Shown piece after piece: positions 44,124-53,136 of a DNA stretch of 64,000 nt. The notes beneath the pieces are model-generated. The model ran no database searches. It saw only the letters and a program-made list of their open reading frames with translations, and was not told where the DNA came from. Position 1 is the stretch's first letter; every line of letters starts with the position of its first letter. A program made the position numbers and the translations under genes. Source of the stretch: Erythrobacter sp. SD-21 (lineage in GTDB: Bacteria; Pseudomonadota; Alphaproteobacteria; Sphingomonadales; Sphingomonadaceae); the NCBI RefSeq assembly GCF_000181515.1, contig NZ_ABCG01000007.1, positions 119,372 through 183,371 of the forward strand, read 5' to 3'.

Positions 44124-46856
44124 ATGAAAAGATTTCCATCACGCCACCATTGCGCCCTTGGTGCATTGGCAGCGGCACTTGCCTTCACACCGACAGCCGC
44201 CTTCGCCCAGGATGTTGGCGAACCCGATGCGGATCTGGTTGAAGGGGCCGATGTCGAAGACCAAAACGTAATCATTGTTACCGCGCAAGGGCGATCGCAG
44301 GTCTTGGCGGATGTTCCAGTCGCCGTGTCAGCTGTTTCCGGAGAAACCCTCCAGAATTCGGGCGCCAGCGACATACGTGAGCTGAACCAGGTTGCACCGT
44401 CCCTGCTGGTGTCTTCCACCGGCAACGAAGCTAACGGTTCCGCGCGTATTCGCGGTATCGGCACGGTCGGCGACAACCCTGGTCTGGAAAGTTCGGTCGC
44501 GGTTTTTGTCGATGGAGTCTATCGCTCTCGTTCGGGAAGCGCCCTGAGTGAGCTCGGCCCTATCGACAGGGTCGAAATCCTTCGCGGTCCCCAAGGTACT
44601 CTGGGCGGGCGGAACTCATCGGCAGGCCTGATCAATATCTACACCGCACCGCCCGAGTTCGATTTCAGCGCATACGGGGCCTTCACTTATGGCAACTATG
44701 ATGCGATCCGCGTCGAAGGTGGCATAAACGCTCCGCTTGGCGACACCGTAGCTGCGCGTGTGGACGGCGTGTATTTTGAGCGCGACGGCTTCTACAACGA
44801 TATTACCAACGGCGGGACGATCAACAATCGCGATCGTTATCTGGTCCGCGGTCAGCTCCTGTTCGAACCCAATGACGACCTGTCCATTCGCCTTGTCGGG
44901 GATTATTCCAAAAAGGACGAAGCGTGCTGTGCCGCGACGTTCGTCCAGCCCGAGTTTGCTCCGCTTGCACGGATCAGCGCTGGATTTGATCCCTTTACGA
45001 GGCCATCGGATGGGGCCGCCCTGACGAGTACCGCAAATCCGATCGTTCCCGTGTTGCTTGCGCTTGGGCAGGATCCGCGTGCCCTCACCCAGGATACATT
45101 CAACCGCGACCTGTACCCTACGCCGGGCAGAAGCTATGAAGGCGAAACCGAAGACTACGGTATTTCGGCTGAGATCAATTGGGATTTCGGGAACGTCACG
45201 TTGACGTCTATCACGGGCTACCGTGAATATGCCAACAGCCAGGGATCTGACACCGATTACACTACTGTCGATATTCTCTACCGCGCTCCGACCGAGAATG
45301 CTCTTGCTCGAGACTTTGAAACATTCACTCAGGAACTGCGCCTTACCGGTGAGGCCTTCGATGGCAAACTCGATTGGTTGATCGGCGCGTATTACGCCAA
45401 TGAAGAACTGCAGGTGCGTGACAATCTGCGGTTCGGCACCCAGTACGGCAATTTCGTAGCGTGCCGCATCGCTATCGCGATCAACCCGGCTTTGGTCAAT
45501 CCGGGGGCTTCCAATTGCCTGGGTGCCAACGTGGCGGCATTGGACGGTACGCTGACCGGAAGCCCGGCATTCGGCGCTGCAACCCCGGCGATCCTCGCAG
45601 GTATCAACAACCTTGCAAGCATCAGCGATTTGGGAACGGTCAGCGAGGTCTACAATCAGACGAGTGAGAACTTCGCGTTCTTCACGCATAATATCTTTGC
45701 GATCACGGATACGCTCGATTTGACGCTGGGGCTTCGTTATACAAACGAAACCAAGGACTTCGACGCAACTTTCCGCAACGACAACACGGTTTGTCCGACA
45801 AACCGCAATCTGCTCGGAGGCTTTCTGGGTGTTCCGACTTTGGCACCTCTGGCCGGTGGTATCATCAGCCTTTCCTGCCAAGGCAATTCGACATCGGAGC
45901 TCGATGGAGTTTCTCTCGAAGACTCGCGCGAAGAAGAGGAGTTTACCGGCACGGCTATCCTGAGCTGGAAGCCAACTCCCGATCTGCTAGTCTACGGTTC
46001 GTATTCACGCGGCTACAAGGCGGGCGGTTTCAACCTCGACAGGTCTGCACTGTCAAATCCGCTTGCGTTCGATCCGGCCAATATCTCGGCAGCCGCGCTG
46101 CAGTTCGATGAAGAAACAGTCGATGCATATGAGATCGGCCTCAAATACTCGACACGCGAGTTCGGGGTTAGCATTGCAGGCTTCCGGCAAGAGTTCAGTA
46201 ACTTCCAGTTGAACACGTTCAATGGGGCGTTCTACATTGTGCAGACGGTCAATAGTTGCGATAGCGATCTCGGCGGGGCCGACAGAGACGCAAGCGCGAC
46301 AACCGGTGCATGCTCTTCCGATGAAGTTGCACCAGGTGTGATCGCTCAAGGTGTCGAGATCGAAACCTATCTACGGCCCGCTCGTGATTTGGATATTACC
46401 CTTGGCGTCACCTATTCTGATACGAGCTTTGAAGACAATCTTATCGGGGACGATACCGGGGCACCGCTCGACCCCGCACTACGCTTGCTGCCAGGCGACA
46501 ACCTGTCGAATGCACCAGAGATCGTGGCAACATCGTCGCTTACGTGGACGCCGCCAATCGGCGACAGTGGGCTCGAAGGCCTGGTCTTCGTGAACGCTCG
46601 TATGGCTGGTGATTACAACACCGGCTCCGACCTGCTCTTCGGCAAGGAACAGGACAGCTTCGTCGTAGTGAACGGGCGTGTGGGTCTGACCAATATTGCG
46701 GATCGCTTCGCGATCGAGGGATGGGTCAATAATTTGTTTGACGTTGGGTATACGCAGGTGGCCTTCAACACGCCTTTCGTGGCTCCGCAACAAACGTTCT
46801 CCGCTTTTCTTGCGGAACCGCGGACTTACGGCATCACCGTGCGCGGCAAGTTTTAA
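44124..46856 (+). CDS. TonB-dependent outer-membrane receptor
   Basis: A 910-residue receptor with a signal peptide ending AFAQ (about 29), plug domain (DVPVAVSAVSGETLQNSGASDI ... RVEILRGPQGTLGGRNSSAGLINIYTAPP) and a 22-strand-type barrel ending YGITVRGKF. ATG 44124 follows AGAGGAGAGG. It follows the P450/dehydrogenase genes, and a rho-independent terminator ends the unit at 46912. It likely imports the pathway's substrate, as a counterpart of the receptor at 25,453-28,389. Confidence 0.94.
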   Translation: MKRFPSRHHCALGALAAALAFTPTAAFAQDVGEPDADLVEGADVEDQNVIIVTAQGRSQVLADVPVAVSAVSGETLQNSGASDIRELNQVAPSLLVSSTGNEANGSARIRGIGTVGDNPGLESSVAVFVDGVYRSRSGSALSELGPIDRVEILRGPQGTLGGRNSSAGLINIYTAPPEFDFSAYGAFTYGNYDAIRVEGGINAPLGDTVAARVDGVYFERDGFYNDITNGGTINNRDRYLVRGQLLFEPNDDLSIRLVGDYSKKDEACCAATFVQPEFAPLARISAGFDPFTRPSDGAALTSTANPIVPVLLALGQDPRALTQDTFNRDLYPTPGRSYEGETEDYGISAEINWDFGNVTLTSITGYREYANSQGSDTDYTTVDILYRAPTENALARDFETFTQELRLTGEAFDGKLDWLIGAYYANEELQVRDNLRFGTQYGNFVACRIAIAINPALVNPGASNCLGANVAALDGTLTGSPAFGAATPAILAGINNLASISDLGTVSEVYNQTSENFAFFTHNIFAITDTLDLTLGLRYTNETKDFDATFRNDNTVCPTNRNLLGGFLGVPTLAPLAGGIISLSCQGNSTSELDGVSLEDSREEEEFTGTAILSWKPTPDLLVYGSYSRGYKAGGFNLDRSALSNPLAFDPANISAAALQFDEETVDAYEIGLKYSTREFGVSIAGFRQEFSNFQLNTFNGAFYIVQTVNSCDSDLGGADRDASATTGACSSDEVAPGVIAQGVEIETYLRPARDLDITLGVTYSDTSFEDNLIGDDTGAPLDPALRLLPGDNLSNAPEIVATSSLTWTPPIGDSGLEGLVFVNARMAGDYNTGSDLLFGKEQDSFVVVNGRVGLTNIADRFAIEGWVNNLFDVGYTQVAFNTPFVAPQQTFSAFLAEPRTYGITVRGKF

Positions 46857-46874
46857 ACTTACTCGCTAATTGCA

Positions 46875-46912
46875 AGAGGGTTCGGCGCTTCGCTGTGTCG
46901 AGCCCTCTTTTT
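46875..46912 (+). terminator. Rho-independent terminator of TonB receptor gene
   Basis: AGAGGGTTCG (46875-46884) pairs with CGAGCCCTCT (46899-46908) with one G-U pair, and TTTTT follows. It lies 18 bp after the receptor stop codon. Confidence 0.87.
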
Positions 46913-46937
46913 CGAACTTTTATTTGCTCACGACTAG

Positions 46938-47024
46938 GTGGCGTCCGAACAAAAGTTCCGTGTGCTCAATATCGTCGATGATGTGATAGGGAGAGGCCGG
47001 CAGCGGTGTTCGCTGCATGAATCC
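46938..47024 (+). mobile_element. Internal fragment of an IS407-type IS3-family transposase
   Basis: The plus strand encodes QKFRVLNIVDDV, which matches the DDE-domain strand of IS407-group OrfB proteins, then decays. It is probably the same lost element whose 3' end lies at 47176-47381, with another IS fragment in between. Confidence 0.55.
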
Positions 47025-47175
47025 CTCTTCGCTGGGCTACCAGCCGCCGGCCCCACAAACAATCTTGCCTCGTCCTGCCATGCTGCCTTACGCTGCGCTC
47101 CAGGCCGCCCAGCAGGGCGACCCCAACCGCCGGAACTCTAACTTAACCGGTGGACCACCCTGATGGGGCAGGTCA
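47025..47175 (+). mobile_element. 151-bp end fragment of the IS3-family element at 51857-53136
   Basis: This stretch is the reverse complement of 51857-52007 with one base difference. It holds the last part of orfB (ending NLTGGPP and stop) and the terminal repeat ending GGGGCAGGTCA. The rest of the element is missing, so it is a deletion remnant. It is inverted relative to the complete copy. Confidence 0.9.
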
Positions 47176-47381
47176 GGTGGAAGACTACAACCGAGAGAGA
47201 CCGCCCTCATCCCTTGGCTACGCGACACCGGCGGCGTTCGCCGCCGAACTAGATAAGCAATGGCCTGCTTCGCCACGCCCTACGGGCTCCGCTGCGCAGC
47301 CCATTGCTTCAACCGCGCTCATACGCATCAACGCAGCTCGGCTCTAATCCCGGCTGGGGGGAAGATCAGGGGGTCACGTCA
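47176..47381 (+). mobile_element. 3' end of an IS407-type IS3-family element
   Basis: The frame encodes the typical OrfB C-terminus EDYNRERPPSSLGYATPAAF, then ELDKQWPASPRPTGSAAQPI and ends at 47347. After it comes a G-rich segment, CGGCTGGGGGGAAGATCAGG, and GTCACGTCA, which looks like the terminal repeat. The exact outer end (47376 or 47381) is uncertain. No TSD could be judged. Confidence 0.75.
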
Positions 47382-47503
47382 CTCATTGGAAGGCGGCTAT
47401 CGCGACGCAATTCGCTCTGAAAGTCGTGGGACTATTTTGCAGGTCTTCGAGGAACAGACCTGCTAATTTTCGCCCTGCAGTTAGTTCCATTAGGATAACG
47501 CTG

Positions 47504-47917
47504 TTAGCATACGTAGGCACCGCGGCCGCTAGCCAAAAGGTTGCCAGTAGGACCGTATACACGTGTTTCAGCGACCGAGATATTTTTACCGATCTTGATT
47601 ATTTTGCCCGATGCTACGAGTGGTCCCGAGGTTGCCGGGCGGTGGTAGTCGACCCTCAGATCGGCGGTCGCCTTGGCCCCTGTACCTTGCGACAATAAGG
47701 TGTAGAGCCCGGTTAAATCGATCAGAGAGGCGAGCACGCCGCCATGCGCTGAACCGATTGCCGGGTTTGACACGATCTCGTCGCGCCAAGGCATCTCCAG
47801 TTCAAGCTGCTCGTTCGAGCATGACCGTAAAGTGAGGCCAAGCCACCGGTGAAACGGGGCAATCTGCAGGATCTCTTCGAGGCGCTTAGGATCGATCCTT
47901 GTCAGATTATCGGTCAT
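47504..47917 (-). CDS. PaaI-type hotdog thioesterase
   Basis: A 137-residue single-hotdog protein with the PaaI pattern NPAIGSAHGGVLASLIDLTG (about 50-69) and DLRVDYHRPA. Such proteins hydrolyse small acyl-CoA or aryl-CoA thioesters in the cytoplasm. Its ATG overlaps the stop of the alpha/beta hydrolase gene (ATGA), so both are in one operon facing a MarR-type operator. Confidence 0.92.
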   Translation of the reverse strand: MTDNLTRIDPKRLEEILQIAPFHRWLGLTLRSCSNEQLELEMPWRDEIVSNPAIGSAHGGVLASLIDLTGLYTLLSQGTGAKATADLRVDYHRPATSGPLVASGKIIKIGKNISVAETRVYGPTGNLLASGRGAYVC

Positions 47918-48801
47918 GTAACGGCTCCCTGCGGACTGTGATTACGCTTGAGAAAATCGAGTATCGCTGCCGAAAAGGCATCGTTGGCATCGCCAACCAC
48001 CATATGTGTTGCCTCTGCGATGTCGGTGTATTCAGCGTGTGGAACAAGTTCGAGCAATTGCGCGACCGCGTCTTCGGAAACCAGATCGCTCGATCCGCCG
48101 CGAATAATATGCAATGGCAGCGAAAGCCTGCTGGCTGCATCGTTCAGCGCATCAAACTGGCGTTCCTGATGAGCCGGATCGCTTCGCTTGGCTAGTGTGA
48201 TGTTGCGGATAAAGGCCGGATCCCAATGCCAGTAGTAGCGGCCGTCTTCCTTCTCTCGCAGATAGCGCCGTAAGCCCTTGCCGGCTCCGCGCTTGCGGCG
48301 ATGTGGCATGTAGCGCGCGATGACCTCTGCCGCTTCGTCCGGTGAAGAGAAACCGGTCTCCACGTGCTCCTCCATAAAGCCGACTACGCGCATAACGCCC
48401 CCCGTCTCCATACGCGGCGCGATGTCGACGAGAGTGAGCGACGCGAAGCGGCCCGGCGCAAGGTGTCCTTCGGCGATCAGTCCGGCCAACCCGCCAAGGG
48501 AGGCCCCGACGAGCGCTGGCTTGCGGTCCATTTTTGAAGCGATCGCAACGAGATCTGAAGCGAAGTCGCGCGTTTCGTAAGCGCCCTCGGCAGACCATTC
48601 GCTGTCGCCATGACCGCGCATATCAATTGCGATCGGACGAAATCCCGCATTGGCGAGATCGGCTGTGACACGTTTCCATGCGTGACGGGTCTGGCCGCCC
48701 CCATGCGCGAGCAAGACCGGTAAAGCATCGGCATTTCCGGTCGCTTCGGCTGCTATGGAGATGCCACCATTTCCCCCGATATGGAAAGTTTGCGACTGCA
48801 T
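47914..48801 (-). CDS. Alpha/beta hydrolase
   Basis: A 295-residue enzyme with LLAHGGGQTRHAWK (oxyanion HG about 33-34), nucleophile Ser101 in VGASLGG and a catalytic-type His in EATHMVVGD near residue 272. A mobile lid region (about 125-220) is present. The type includes epoxide and ester hydrolases; the substrate is unknown. Start ATG 48801 lies 15 bp from a perfect 16-bp palindrome, the likely operator of the MarR gene that points the other way. Confidence 0.92.
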   Translation of the reverse strand: MQSQTFHIGGNGGISIAAEATGNADALPVLLAHGGGQTRHAWKRVTADLANAGFRPIAIDMRGHGDSEWSAEGAYETRDFASDLVAIASKMDRKPALVGASLGGLAGLIAEGHLAPGRFASLTLVDIAPRMETGGVMRVVGFMEEHVETGFSSPDEAAEVIARYMPHRRKRGAGKGLRRYLREKEDGRYYWHWDPAFIRNITLAKRSDPAHQERQFDALNDAASRLSLPLHIIRGGSSDLVSEDAVAQLLELVPHAEYTDIAEATHMVVGDANDAFSAAILDFLKRNHSPQGAVT

Positions 48802-48816
48802 ACCGCAACCTCATAT

Positions 48817-48832
48817 TGTAAATCGATTTACA
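48817..48832. promoter_or_regulatory. Perfect 16-bp palindrome, predicted MarR operator
   Basis: TGTAAATCGATTTACA is identical to its reverse complement. It lies between the divergent hydrolase (start 48801) and marR (start 48896) genes, overlapping the expected promoters. AT-rich palindromes of this size are typical MarR targets. Confidence 0.78.
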
Positions 48833-48895
48833 GTAAACGGCTTTATTTCCTGATCCGCTATGGTAGGTTGCCCTAGATGGCTGCCATGACGGGCT

Positions 48896-49353
48896 ATGAC
48901 GCGGATACAAAGGGGGGCAAGTTCCCTCACCGATACCGATCGGCTGTTCTTTCTTATGGAGGAAGTGACCCGGCGTTTGCGCAGGACCGCCGATTCTTCG
49001 GTTGAACAATTCGGGCTCACGCGGACGCAATGGAGTATATTGGCTTATCTTTCGGAGTCCAGGCATGACCCAGACAGAGCTGGCTCGGGAACTGAAGCTA
49101 GAGCGCGCTAGCATCGGCCAGACTATTGATCGCCTGGAAGAACTTGAGCTGGTGGAAAGACGCAGGCGCGAAGAACGACAGGCGCGTTTGGCGGGTTCAT
49201 TTACGCCCTGCCGCAATCGAGCTACTTCCCAAGATGCGAGTAGAAGCTGATGCAATGTATGCTCGCTTGCTCGGGGGGATCCGTTTTGGGGAACTGGAGC
49301 GCTTACGCGGATCGCTGGCTAGGATGCATGACAATCTGGGCAGCGAGCCATAA
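48896..49353 (+). pseudogene. MarR-family regulator with two frameshifts
   Basis: Three frames join into one MarR protein: frame 1 gives TDRLFFLMEEVTRRLRRTAD and TRTQWSILAYLSES; frame 2 gives MTQTELARELKLERASIGQT, then DRLEELELVERRRR; frame 3 gives DRRVWRVHLRPAAIELLPKM to DNLGSEP. Breaks lie near 49060 and 49172, each requiring a +1 shift. Together they would make about 150 residues, the normal size. Either the gene is dead, leaving the hydrolase operon unrepressed, or the read has two single-base errors. Confidence 0.82.
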
Positions 49354-49559
49354 TCACTCGAAATCGAGCCCATGCCCCGCGTTCACGCCCGCGTTTGCCC
49401 TTCAGGGGGTCTGATGCTCAGATGAGGGACGCCGAGCGCATGCGATCATAACATCCCGGCAGTCGTGGCAGGCGAGGTGGCCGGAGCCCCCGCACTCACC
49501 CAGCGCCGTTCGGTTCCTTATCAGCTTGAGCGACCATCGGATTCAGTTTCTGCTGTAGC

Positions 49560-50147
49560 GTGAAATCAGCGAGTGTTTGCATGGCGGCACTGCTAGCGAA
49601 TATGGTTGACGCTGAGCTTGAACACGCCAGGCATGCGCGAGCCTTCCAAGATAGCGCTATGGATAAGCATATGCCGAAAGATGAGATACGTGATTACGCC
49701 CCCAACGAAAAGGATGACATCCTTTATTTGCTAGAAGAGGTGAACAGGACCGCTCGGCGGACCTTCGACGCTCTGATCGTGGGGCTCGACCTCAATCAAA
49801 CACAATGGCGGATCATCGCGTCCTTGTTGCGAGAACCTACGCTAACACAGACCGAGATTTCTCGCCTGCTCGAGCTTGAATCGGCGACGATAGGACAGGC
49901 TGTCGCAGTTTTGGTTGAAAAAGGTTTGATCGAGCGAGAGCGGGCGGCGCACGATCGAAGGGTTTGGAACCTCCACCTCACCGAGCAAGTAAGAACCATC
50001 TGGCCGGAACTGCGCGAAGCGGCTGATCGACTCCACGAAATTCTCTGGAAGGGAATGTCTGCGCCTCAAATCGACCTCCTGCGTACGATGCTTCGAAAAG
50101 TTGCGGAGAATCAGAAGCAGGCTGACACTTGCGAAGAAAGCCGATGA
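49560..50147 (+). CDS. MarR-family transcriptional regulator
   Basis: A winged-helix MarR protein: NEKDDILYLLEEVNRTARR, LNQTQWRIIASLL, TLTQTEISRLLELESATIGQ as recognition helix and RRVWNLHLTEQ as the wing. The longest frame is 195 residues from GTG 49560; starts at ATG 49581 or ATG 49662 are equally possible, and the latter would give the usual length of about 160. Its TGA overlaps the UbiB-like ATG (ATGA). It is similar in wording to the broken MarR just upstream, suggesting a duplicated family. Confidence 0.9.
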   Translation: MKSASVCMAALLANMVDAELEHARHARAFQDSAMDKHMPKDEIRDYAPNEKDDILYLLEEVNRTARRTFDALIVGLDLNQTQWRIIASLLREPTLTQTEISRLLELESATIGQAVAVLVEKGLIERERAAHDRRVWNLHLTEQVRTIWPELREAADRLHEILWKGMSAPQIDLLRTMLRKVAENQKQADTCEESR

Positions 50148-51730
50148 AGCATGATCTGGAAAACAGTGTCGGTGAACTGACGCGGCTAGCAGAACTCGGT
50201 CAGATTTTCGCCCGGCACGGTCTGAAAAATCTCGGAAGCTTGCTTGGCTTTATGCCGGTTTCGGAGAATGAGCCAGATACCGAGGACTTGCGTCCTGCAT
50301 CGGTGGTGGCGCTGTTGCGCGATGTCGGCCCTGTCGGAATAAAGCTTGGCCAGCTCCTGGCGACCAGAAGCGATCTGTTTACACAACCCTGGATTTCCGC
50401 GTTCGGCACTCTCCACGACCAGGTGGAACCGCTGCCGTTCGATAAGATCGAACCGGTGATTGTATCGGCTTGGGGCAGCGACTGGGAACGTGAATTCGCC
50501 GCTTTCGAGAGAAACCCGATCGCCTCAGCCTCTATCGCGCAGACTTATGTCGCAACCCTGCTGGACGGAAGCGAGACTATCGTGAAAATCCGCCGACCCG
50601 GCATGGCGTCCAGGATCGAGGCGGACATGAGGCTGTTGACACGGCTCGCGGGCCTCGCCGAGCGTCGGTCAAGCGACATTGCTCGCTATCGACCCGTGGA
50701 ATTCCTTCAGACATTCGCCAAGAATTTAGCGCGGGAGATGGACCTGGCGGCAGAAGCACGTGCCTGTGAAAGGATTGGCGGTTATCTGGAGATGCTTGGG
50801 GTGAAGACGCCCGCGATCCACTGGGAACTCACAGGCTTGACGATCAATGTGCAGGAAGCCCTGGGCGGAAAGCCCGCGTCGCGGCACCCGGCAACTGATC
50901 CGGCAGGGAATGCCCAGTTCGCGAAGCGCTATGCCGATGCAGTGCTACGGATGATCCTTCTCAATGGAGAGTTTCATGGCGACCCGCATCCCGGCAACGT
51001 CTTCTGGATGGAAGGGAACCAGGTAGGCTTCATCGATTTCGGCTCGGTCGGCTTTCTCAGCGGCGCGCGGCGTCAGGAAATCGTCCGACTGATTTTCGCT
51101 ATCGCGAACGGACAGATAGACAAGGTGGCCGATCTGCTGCTCGACTGGGCAGGCAATCCACTCGTGGATCGCGCGCAATTGGTGATGGACCTGGATGAGC
51201 TGATCGCGGAATTTAGCGGCACAGCTCTTGCCGGGATAGAATTCGCGGCAATTTTCGATCGGGTTTTCGGATTGTTGCGCGATTATCGCCTCGTATTGCC
51301 GCCCGACCTCGCTATTTTGCTGCGCACCCTGCTGACCGCAGAGGGCTTCGTTCGCTCTTTGGCGCCGGACTACAATATCGCCGAAGAAACGAAGCCGATC
51401 GTGATGCAATTGTTTGCCGAGCGATTTTCGATCGGAGCCGCGCGGGATCATTTGGCCAAGGTCCGCAGTGGCCTGCTTGATTTCTCGGCATCGCTGCCCG
51501 AGCTAATCGATAACGTTGCCTCGGTCGCTCGATCAGGTACGATTCAGGTATCCATCGACCCAGCCAGTCTGAACCATCTGACGCGGGAAGAGGACCGCAG
51601 CACCCCCGTCAAGGGTCCGGTGGTGGCAGCGTTGATCATCTCTGCCGCATTGCTGGCCGACCAATCGTTGTTACTGGCAGGAATTGTTCTGGCTTTCGCG
51701 GGAATAGCACTCATTCCTAGATGGAACTGA
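50144..51730 (+). CDS. UbiB/ABC1-family atypical kinase
   Basis: A 528-residue protein with the ABC1/UbiB signatures: the KxGQ motif in VGIKLGQLLATR (about 64-75), the Ala-rich loop ASASIAQTY, KIRRPG, GEFHGDPHPGN (about 280-290) and FIDFGSVG as DFG-like motif. Two hydrophobic helices at the C-terminus (about 487-525) anchor it in the membrane. The family supports ubiquinone biosynthesis or lipid handling through ATPase activity. Here it is coupled to a MarR gene rather than to ubiE/ubiJ, so it may be an accessory paralogue. Confidence 0.92.
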   Translation: MKHDLENSVGELTRLAELGQIFARHGLKNLGSLLGFMPVSENEPDTEDLRPASVVALLRDVGPVGIKLGQLLATRSDLFTQPWISAFGTLHDQVEPLPFDKIEPVIVSAWGSDWEREFAAFERNPIASASIAQTYVATLLDGSETIVKIRRPGMASRIEADMRLLTRLAGLAERRSSDIARYRPVEFLQTFAKNLAREMDLAAEARACERIGGYLEMLGVKTPAIHWELTGLTINVQEALGGKPASRHPATDPAGNAQFAKRYADAVLRMILLNGEFHGDPHPGNVFWMEGNQVGFIDFGSVGFLSGARRQEIVRLIFAIANGQIDKVADLLLDWAGNPLVDRAQLVMDLDELIAEFSGTALAGIEFAAIFDRVFGLLRDYRLVLPPDLAILLRTLLTAEGFVRSLAPDYNIAEETKPIVMQLFAERFSIGAARDHLAKVRSGLLDFSASLPELIDNVASVARSGTIQVSIDPASLNHLTREEDRSTPVKGPVVAALIISAALLADQSLLLAGIVLAFAGIALIPRWN

Positions 51731-51807
51731 TAAGACCACACACAATGAACGCTTAGACCACGGCCGCCCGGCACCGATATTGGCTACATCAAGGGAGAAG
51801 AGTGGAA

Positions 51808-51856
51808 ATGACCGAACAGAAACCTGCCGAAGCGGTGCCTGCCGCCACCATGCTGC
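51808..51856 (+). pseudogene. 5' stub of a gene cut by the IS element (NUDIX-like start)
   Basis: ATG 51808 behind AAGGGAGAAGAG opens MTEQKPAEAVPAATMLLT and runs straight into the IS terminal repeat at 51857, stopping inside it. The PAATMLL pattern resembles the first strand of NUDIX hydrolases. The rest of the gene is not found after the IS, so a deletion accompanied the insertion. Confidence 0.5.
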
Positions 51857-51868
51857 TGACCTGCCCCA

Positions 51869-52750
51869 TCAGGGTGGTCCACCGGTTAAGTTAGAGTTCC
51901 GGCGGTTGGGGTCGCCCTGCTGGGCGGCCTGGAGCGCAGCGTAAGGCAGCATGGCAGGACGAGGCAAGATCGTTTGTGGGGCCGGCGGCTGGTAGCCCAG
52001 CGAAGAGTGTGGCCGGACGGTGTTGTAGTGGATACGCCAGCGCTCGATCAGGATGATTGCCTCCTTCAGAGTGTAGAAGATCTCCCCGTTGAGAAGCTCA
52101 TCCCTGAGCTTGCCGTTGAAGGATTCGTTGTAGCCATTCTCCCATGGTGATCCGGGTTCGATGTAGAGAGTCTTCACACCAATCCGCCAGAGCCAGTCGC
52201 GCACGGCATGAGAAGTGAACTCAGCGCCATTATCGCTACGGATGTGATCAGGCGGACCATGGCGTTGGAACAGCTCGGTCAGCACGGCCAGGACATCATC
52301 GCTCTTGAGCTTGCGCTGGACATGGATCGCCAGGCACTGGCGGCTGTACTCGTCGATCACGGTAAGCATGCGGAAGGCCTTGCCGTCATGGGTGCGATCC
52401 ATGACGAAGTCGTAGCTCCACACATGGCCACTATATTGCGGACGCAGCCTCACGCATGATCCATCGTTGAACCACAGACGCCCGCGCTTTGGCTGTCTCT
52501 GCGGAACCTTGAGCCCTTCACGGCGCCAGATCCGCTCGACCCGCTTGGCGTTCACCAACCAACTTTCATTGCGCAGCAGCGCCGTGATCCGGCGATAGCC
52601 GTAGCGACCATATTGCTGGGCCAGCCGGATGATTGCAGCTGTCAGCGGCTTCTCGTCGGCTGGTGGTGCGGGCAGCTTGCGCTGGGTCGAGCGGTGCTGG
52701 GCAACGACCCGGCAGGCACGGCGCTGGCAGATATCCAATGCCTCCTGCAC
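51869..52750 (-). CDS. IS3-family transposase OrfB (DDE integrase)
   Basis: A 293-residue catalytic subunit with the DD(35)E triad: Asp114 in WSYDFVMD, Asp173 in SDNGAEF and Glu209 in GYNESFNGK. The annotated start is a GTG; in the usual mode the protein is made as an OrfAB fusion by -1 frameshifting at GGGAAAG near the end of orfA, and the orfB frame is open upstream as [12 protein letters not shown]. It looks intact. Confidence 0.95.
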   Translation of the reverse strand: MQEALDICQRRACRVVAQHRSTQRKLPAPPADEKPLTAAIIRLAQQYGRYGYRRITALLRNESWLVNAKRVERIWRREGLKVPQRQPKRGRLWFNDGSCVRLRPQYSGHVWSYDFVMDRTHDGKAFRMLTVIDEYSRQCLAIHVQRKLKSDDVLAVLTELFQRHGPPDHIRSDNGAEFTSHAVRDWLWRIGVKTLYIEPGSPWENGYNESFNGKLRDELLNGEIFYTLKEAIILIERWRIHYNTVRPHSSLGYQPPAPQTILPRPAMLPYAALQAAQQGDPNRRNSNLTGGPP

Positions 52751-52782
52751 ATGGTCGATGGCCAGCCGACGCCGTGAAGGGC

Positions 52783-53061
52783 TCAGTACTTTCCCTCGAC
52801 AACCTCCTTCAGGATCAGCGCATCGAGCGTAAGATCAGACACCGCCTTCCTGAGCCGCTGGTTCTCCTTCTTGAGATCCTTCAATCGCCGAGCCTGGCTG
52901 ACCTTCAGCCCACCGTACTCGCGTCGCCAGCGATAGTAACTCTGCTCCGAAATCCCCAGCGATCGGCTGATCTCCCCGATCTTCTCTCCGTGCGAGAGCC
53001 GAACTTCGGCCTCACGCAGTATCCCGATAATCTGTTCCGGCGTGTATCTCTTCCGTGCCAT
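52783..53061 (-). CDS. IS3-family transposase OrfA
   Basis: A 92-residue DNA-binding subunit: helix-turn-helix ([30 protein letters not shown], split around residues 22-48) and a C-terminal leucine zipper ([20 protein letters not shown]). It recognises the terminal repeats and is intact. Confidence 0.95.
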   Translation of the reverse strand: MARKRYTPEQIIGILREAEVRLSHGEKIGEISRSLGISEQSYYRWRREYGGLKVSQARRLKDLKKENQRLRKAVSDLTLDALILKEVVEGKY

Positions 53062-53136
53062 TCATCAGCCCCTTTCAAGCCGTAAATAGCCGAAATCCTA
53101 ACTCTCAAAACGGACCACTTTTCGGGGGGAAGGTCA

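Larger units (their letters stand above)
51857..53136 (-). mobile_element. Complete IS3-family insertion sequence, 1,280 bp
   Basis: Imperfect terminal repeats begin TGACCTGCCCC at 51857 and, on the other strand, TGACCTTCCCC at 53136; both continue with GTGGTCC and AGTTAG at the same distance. Two genes, orfA and orfB, are on the minus strand in overlapping frames. No target-site duplication is visible (tgc before, cct after), which suggests later rearrangement. Confidence 0.93.
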
